A stretch of DNA of 64,000 nt. Origin: CALNBC01 sp040768925. GTDB lineage: Bacteria > Bacillota > Clostridia > Christensenellales > CALWSW01. A program made the position numbers and the translations under genes. Numbering within the stretch: position 1 is the first letter of the stretch; the number at the start of each line of letters is the position of its first letter. The notes under the pieces are model-generated. The model was not told where the DNA came from. It searched no databases and was given only the letters and a program-made list of their open reading frames with translations. Location: assembly GCA_040768925.1 (NCBI GenBank), contig JAXGLZ010000001.1, forward strand, positions 310,001 to 374,000, given 5' to 3'. Below, piece after piece: positions 60,044-64,000 of this stretch.

Positions 60044-60982
60044 ATGATGGATATAGCGATACTCGAAAAAATTGAAACAGCATTGAGAAATGGCAATCCC
60101 GTTACTTTTGCAATGCTGACTGACCTGTGGAAAGCGTCCAAAGGAAGATTTTTATCTGCCAAAACTCTCCAGAATTATGTTTACGAGATCAATCGTCACA
60201 TCTTGCCATATTTCGGAGAACGCGATGTCAGATTCATAAAACCATATCACATCGAATGGTTTGTTTCGCAGTTATTGGAACAGGACTACGCATTATCTTC
60301 CATAAGGTACTATGCAGGCAGGGTATCCCAGATATTAGAGTTTGGTTATATCAACGAGTTCATTGACCGCAATCCAGCATCAAAGATCAAATTGCCAAAA
60401 GCCGCAAAAGTCCAAAAAGAGATAATAGGCGACGAGGTAATTGATCAGATAAACAAGCAGGCCAACCCGTTGGTTATGCTGTACCTATATACGGGTCTGA
60501 GGCGCGGTGAAGGGCTTGCTCTTATGTGGGATGGCATCTGTTTCACATCCCGCGAAATTCAGGTGACGAAAACCGTTTCCTACGTGAAGAATCAAGCAAC
60601 CATCAAACCTCCGAAAAGCGAGGCCGGGATACGCACTGTACCGTTAGTAGAACCTCTACACAACCTTCTTTATGATTTGTATTGCCAACGTATTTCGAAA
60701 TACGCCTTTCCGAATCATGCGGGAGGGATGATGTCGCTTACGTCATTCCGGACGTTTTGGAAAAACTCGGTCAAGGACCTGGGTATTAAGATCAAGCCCC
60801 ATCAATTACGGCACACCTACATCACAATGCTGTATGAAGCAGGTATTGATGTCAAGACGGCTCAAATGTGGGCAGGTCACTCAAGTGTCGGGATTACTCT
60901 GGAGATCTACACACATCTCCGCCAGTCGCTTCGTGCATCACAGGTTGGAAAACGCTCTCTACACTTAATATCCAAAAGATAA
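60044..60982 (+). CDS. Tyrosine recombinase / integrase
   Basis: 312 aa phage-type integrase. A SAM-like core-binding domain covers about residues 15-110. The catalytic set is complete: Arg153 (TGLRRGE), Lys191 (PPKSEAG), His253-x-x-Arg256 (HQLRHTY), His279 (AGHSS) and Tyr289 (IYTHL). It ends 86 bp before the 3' end of tRNA-Thr and points toward it, the classical arrangement for an element integrated at a tRNA gene. It lacks an obvious N-terminal arm-binding domain. Probably still active. Confidence 0.93.
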   Translation: MMDIAILEKIETALRNGNPVTFAMLTDLWKASKGRFLSAKTLQNYVYEINRHILPYFGERDVRFIKPYHIEWFVSQLLEQDYALSSIRYYAGRVSQILEFGYINEFIDRNPASKIKLPKAAKVQKEIIGDEVIDQINKQANPLVMLYLYTGLRRGEGLALMWDGICFTSREIQVTKTVSYVKNQATIKPPKSEAGIRTVPLVEPLHNLLYDLYCQRISKYAFPNHAGGMMSLTSFRTFWKNSVKDLGIKIKPHQLRHTYITMLYEAGIDVKTAQMWAGHSSVGITLEIYTHLRQSLRASQVGKRSLHLISKR

Positions 60983-60999
60983 AAAACCCAAAGAAAAAA

Positions 61000-61035
61000 C
61001 CCTGTTGTAACCCCATTACAACAGGGCCCTTTTTC
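61000..61035 (+). terminator. Terminator after the integrase
   Basis: CCCTGTTGTAA-CCCCA-TTACAACAGGG, 11 perfect pairs, then CCC and five T. Confidence 0.9.
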
Positions 61036-61068
61036 TTGCATGACATGAGTACCGTCGTGCAAAAACAA

Positions 61069-61144
61069 TGGAGCTGATGAGCAGATTCGAACTGCCTACC
61101 TCCTCATTACCAATGAGGTGCTCTACCGACTGAGCTACATCAGC
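61069..61144 (-). tRNA. tRNA-Thr (GGT)
   Basis: 76 nt on the - strand. The acceptor stem is GCTGATG / CATCAGC; D-arm TAGCTCAGTCGGTAGAGCA; anticodon arm CCTCA-TTGGTAA-TGAGG with anticodon GGT; T-arm AGTTCGAATC; encoded CCA. The gene is intact, as expected if the integrating element restores the 3' end. I could not find a second copy of its 3' end as an att site at the left of the island. Confidence 0.97.
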
Positions 61145-61453
61145 ATATGTGATTTTCGGGGCCAAGGAAGCTGCCCGCAGCGGGAGCGAGCTTGGATGCT
61201 ATCAGGTATCCCCGCCTGTCGAACGCCTTTCTCAAAAGCCCTTTGGAACCGGGCTTTTCCGCACGCCTTGCCCTTCGTCGCGCCAGCCTGCCACAGCTCT
61301 GTTCGCCTTGGCAAAGAGACGCTCTGCCGGCTGGGCCGCACCAGCGCGGGGGGGTCAGGCCTGCCTGTTTGCGGCTGTTGCCGCCGCTTGGCTGCGCGGA
61401 TCTTGCGTTCGCTTTCGACGCCCGGCCGTTTGCCTTGCCGAAGCGCAATTAGC
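61145..61453 (-). other. Transcribed leader between a promoter and tRNA-Thr
   Basis: About 300 nt lie between the promoter at 61454-61482 and tRNA-Thr. It is GC-rich with several potential stems (for example AAGCCCGGTTCCAAAGGGCTT on the - strand). No known RNA family is recognised and no ribosome site supports a gene. Possibly a non-coding RNA or a long tRNA precursor. Confidence 0.4.
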
Positions 61454-61482
61454 ATTATACCCAATTTGCCCCCGTTGCGCAA
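61454..61482 (-). promoter_or_regulatory. Promoter directed toward tRNA-Thr
   Basis: TTGCGC (61477-61482) and TATAAT (61454-61459) on the - strand, 17-bp spacer. Confidence 0.65.
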
Positions 61483-61585
61483 GCCCTATTTCGCCGTTTT
61501 TCACAAAAGGGATATATTGAAAAACACCGGCCCGCAAGGGACAAAGCGCTCCTGGCGGGCCGGCGGTCCGGATGCGGGATCGGCA

Positions 61586-63175
61586 TCAGATGGCATAGAA
61601 CTTTTTCGAGCCGGAGGTTTTGAGCCAGCGCCACAGCGCCGCGCAGGCGATCAGGACAAAGACCAGGACGGTGACGGAAAAGACCGTAAAATCCGCGCCG
61701 CTCAGCAAAAAGATCACAACGGGCACGGCGATCGCCACAAACCCGACGACCATGCAGAGCAAAACGCTGCCGCCGCGCTTGATGGGCACCATGGGGTTTT
61801 TCCAGTTCAGCATCGGCAGCATCAGGTTGGTCACCAGCCCCACCAGCCCGGAAAACAGCGCGTACGCCATGGGCAGAAGGATCGTGATGGCCGCGTTCAG
61901 CGGCCCGGCTCCGAGCGCGAAGGCCGCCGCCCCGCCCGCGATCACGCAGACCGGCCACATGATGAGCAATTGCAGCTTCAGCTTGGCCTTGAAAATGTCC
62001 GCGGCGGAAACGGGCAGGCTGCGCAGGATCCACAGCCTGTTCCCTTCGATGGAGATGCCCGAGGCCGTGGGCGGCGCGATCACCCCGCAATAGCACAGCA
62101 TCGTCACAAAAAGGGGCAGGACCACGCTTTCGTTTATGCTCGGGTCCACGGCGGAGGCAAACAGGGCCTCGCCGCCAAAAACCAGCAGACCGGTGAAGAT
62201 CAGCGCCATCAGCGCGCCGGCCGCGGTGTTCATCACGTAGCCGTAAAAGGCGAAATAGCCCTTGAGCTCCCGGGAAAACAGGGCGGAAGAAACGCTTTTT
62301 CCCCCGATTTTTTCCAGCCGTTTCGCCTTGAAATTGCTGCGCATGCGCCGCTCGCCCATGGAAAGGTTCGCCTTTCTGAATACCCTTGCCGAAAGCCCGG
62401 CAAAAAGCCCGAAGGGCACGCCGCAAATCAGCAGCAGCCAGAAAAGGTCGCCATAGGCCCCGAGCGCGGCGGACGCGAACAGCCCCGTGGGCAAAAAGGC
62501 CGAAAGCGCGGCGGAATAGCCGGAAAAGGTCTTGACCAGATCGCCGTCCGGCATGGAACTGATGGACATCGACCCCAGCATGATCAGCACGATCAGCGCC
62601 GTAGAAAGCAGCAGCATGAGCAGGTTGCTCGCCCTGGAGCGGGAGGCGATCCTGCTGATGAACAGGGAAAGCACCCCGGCAACGGCGCAGACCAGCAGCG
62701 GCGCGATCACAAGCCCCGCCAGCACCGCGATGTAAAACCCGAAGGAAGCGCCGTATTTGACGCCGTAAACAACGGCAAAGGGCAGGGAGATCCCCCCGAT
62801 CCCCGTCATGCTGAAGGTGTACGCCAGCGCGAGCTTCGAAAGGAAAAGCTGGGTGTCGGTCACCGGAAGGGCGGCGAGCAGCTCAAAATCCCTGGCCGCG
62901 AACAGCACCCCGGGGATCTTCGTCACCCCGGTGACCAGGGACATCACAAGCCCGATGGCCAACCCGCCGGAAAGCAGCAGCTCGGGCGTGTTCGTAACGT
63001 CCAGCATCATGGAGAACATGTATCCGTACGCCCCCATGAACGCCATGACCAAAAGCCCGCCGAACAAGGCCGTAGCGCCGATGGCCCCCGCCCTCAGCCT
63101 GCGCCTTTTTTTCGTGCCGGAGCCGGACAGGGCGGAAAGCAGCCCCACCTTGACGAGAAGATAAACATTCCTCAT
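61586..63175 (-). CDS. ABC-2-type transporter permease
   Basis: 529 aa, about twelve hydrophobic segments, two homologous halves typical of the large ABC-2 permeases that pair with one ATPase. The repeated intracellular elements (DFELLAALPV; RLWILRSLPVSAADI) before helix pairs are characteristic. Its stop is 405 bp from tRNA-Thr and it lies 10 bp after the ATPase gene, so the two form one exporter of unknown substrate. Confidence 0.88.
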   Translation of the reverse strand: MRNVYLLVKVGLLSALSGSGTKKRRRLRAGAIGATALFGGLLVMAFMGAYGYMFSMMLDVTNTPELLLSGGLAIGLVMSLVTGVTKIPGVLFAARDFELLAALPVTDTQLFLSKLALAYTFSMTGIGGISLPFAVVYGVKYGASFGFYIAVLAGLVIAPLLVCAVAGVLSLFISRIASRSRASNLLMLLLSTALIVLIMLGSMSISSMPDGDLVKTFSGYSAALSAFLPTGLFASAALGAYGDLFWLLLICGVPFGLFAGLSARVFRKANLSMGERRMRSNFKAKRLEKIGGKSVSSALFSRELKGYFAFYGYVMNTAAGALMALIFTGLLVFGGEALFASAVDPSINESVVLPLFVTMLCYCGVIAPPTASGISIEGNRLWILRSLPVSAADIFKAKLKLQLLIMWPVCVIAGGAAAFALGAGPLNAAITILLPMAYALFSGLVGLVTNLMLPMLNWKNPMVPIKRGGSVLLCMVVGFVAIAVPVVIFLLSGADFTVFSVTVLVFVLIACAALWRWLKTSGSKKFYAI

Positions 63176-63185
63176 GATTCTTCCC

Positions 63186-63908
63186 TCAGTTTTTGGCCGA
63201 ATCGTCGGTCAGCTCAAGGAATGTGGATTCCAAAGACGCGTTGCCCCGCACCTCGTTGATGCCGCCCGCGGTCAAAAGCTTTCCTTCCCGGATGATCGCC
63301 ACCTTGTTGCAGAGCTTTTCCGCCACCTCCAAAACGTGGGTGGAAAAAAAGATCGAGCAGCCGTGGGCGCACATGTCCTTCATGATCTCCTTCAGGGTGA
63401 AGGAGGCCTTGGGGTCCAGGCCCACGAAGGGTTCGTCCAGCACCAGGAGCTTCGGAGAATGCACCAGCGCGGCGATCAAAGCGAGCTTTTGCTTCATGCC
63501 GTGGGAATAGGCGGAAATCACATCCCCCAGATCCTGGGTGAGCTCGAAGGCCGCGGCGTATTTTTCGATCAGCCTGTCCCTGTCCGCCCGGTCCACCCGG
63601 TAAATGTCCGCGATGAAGGAAAGGAACTTCACCCCCGTCAGGCTGTCGTAAAGATCGGGGCTGTCCGGGATGTACGCGATCATCTTTTTGCAGGCGATGG
63701 GGTCTTCGCGGATGGATCTGCCGCCGATTACGATGTCCCCCGAATCGAAATCCATGATCCCGGTGATGCATTTGATCGTCGTCGTTTTTCCCGCGCCGTT
63801 GCGGCCGATAAAGCCGCAGATATCCCCTTCGGCAACGGAAAGGGACAGGTCGTCCACGGCCTTTTTGCCCCCTTTGTAGATCTTTGTCAGGCGGGAGATT
63901 TCAAGCAT
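63186..63908 (-). CDS. ABC transporter ATP-binding protein
   Basis: 240 aa. Walker A GRNGAGKTT (about 38-46), Q-loop region near YIPDSPDLYDSLT, an unusual signature YSHGMKQKLAL, Walker B LLVLDEPFVGLDP and H-loop STHVLEVAE. It powers the permease downstream. ATG 63908 is the best start; the GGAGG lies 10 bp upstream. An open frame extends further to 63971 without a ribosome site. 63909-64000 is upstream sequence with no gene seen. Confidence 0.93.
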   Translation of the reverse strand: MLEISRLTKIYKGGKKAVDDLSLSVAEGDICGFIGRNGAGKTTTIKCITGIMDFDSGDIVIGGRSIREDPIACKKMIAYIPDSPDLYDSLTGVKFLSFIADIYRVDRADRDRLIEKYAAAFELTQDLGDVISAYSHGMKQKLALIAALVHSPKLLVLDEPFVGLDPKASFTLKEIMKDMCAHGCSIFFSTHVLEVAEKLCNKVAIIREGKLLTAGGINEVRGNASLESTFLELTDDSAKN

Positions 63909-64000
63909 GGTCAAAGAGCCTCCATTCCCGGCGGCCGCCGCCTTGGCGCGGCGCCGGCGTTTGGCATCCATGATACACGAAGGGTTATGCCGTGTAAATA

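Noticed and set aside
61118..63259. 713-codon open frame on the + strand over the ABC permease
   Set aside because: Its Gln/His/Arg/Gly-rich composition and position opposite a permease show it is a shadow frame; it even runs from inside tRNA-Thr.

Overview
The window looks like chromosome from a GC-rich, Gram-positive anaerobe of the class Clostridia. The signs are Firmicutes gene orders (holB-ricT; yybS-like - gdpP-like - rplI - replicative helicase dnaB), a two-subunit HisZ/HisG first enzyme of histidine synthesis, butyrate kinase, a bacterial acyl-ACP thioesterase, clear Shine-Dalgarno sites and frequent TTG/GTG starts. This is inference from gene content; no rRNA is present to fix the taxon.

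Layout. 1-3.6 kb: a frameshifted large serine recombinase running into a tRNA-Asn gene, then a small phage-derived lysis cassette (tail-like protein, M15 endolysin, holin-like protein). 3.6-30 kb: mostly housekeeping genes on the + strand: membrane proteins, an Orn/Lys/Arg decarboxylase, two HAD phosphatases, holB, ricT, ferredoxin, a UvrD-type helicase, an SRAP protein, a two-component system, rarA, the TldD/TldE protease pair, butyrate kinase, a tRNA methyltransferase, mtnA, a thioesterase, a YybS-like protein and a GdpP-like phosphodiesterase. 31.5-35.6 kb: rplI, dnaB, two DUF1292 proteins and deoD. 35.7-36.2 kb: an AT-rich GNAT gene. 36.3-44.0 kb: the histidine operon on the - strand (hisZ-G-D-C-B-H-A-F-IE) behind one clear promoter. 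44-51.7 kb: an MBL hydrolase, a LysR regulator divergent from a deoC - FGGY kinase - iron alcohol dehydrogenase group, and a small amidase. 51.8-55.1 kb: an exported FMN/FAD lipoprotein reductase with its neighbouring MerR regulator. 55.4-61.1 kb: a decayed mobilizable island (MobC remnant, truncated relaxase, tyrosine integrase) abutting tRNA-Thr and carrying an AT-rich pair: an ECF-type substrate-binding membrane protein and a P-type-ATPase-like protein with very few membrane helices. 61.6-64 kb: an ABC transporter pair.

The most unusual non-coding feature is a set of intergenic repeat families. Family L (five copies) is about 250-400 bp of back-to-back hairpins; at 17.3-18.7 kb it has expanded into a four-unit array of about 130 bp per unit, flanked by inverted copies. 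Family A (seven loci) is a shorter element with a GGGGC/GCCCC hairpin followed by an AAACCCC/GGGGTTT hairpin. Copies sit right behind stop codons, and one lies inside the histidine operon.

The best candidates for undescribed biology are the ECF S-component / minimal P-type ATPase pair on the island, the hairpin repeat families, the MerR-controlled flavin lipoprotein, the LysR/deoC/FGGY/ADH locus, and a DUF1292 protein with a cysteine cluster behind a palindrome-flanked promoter.
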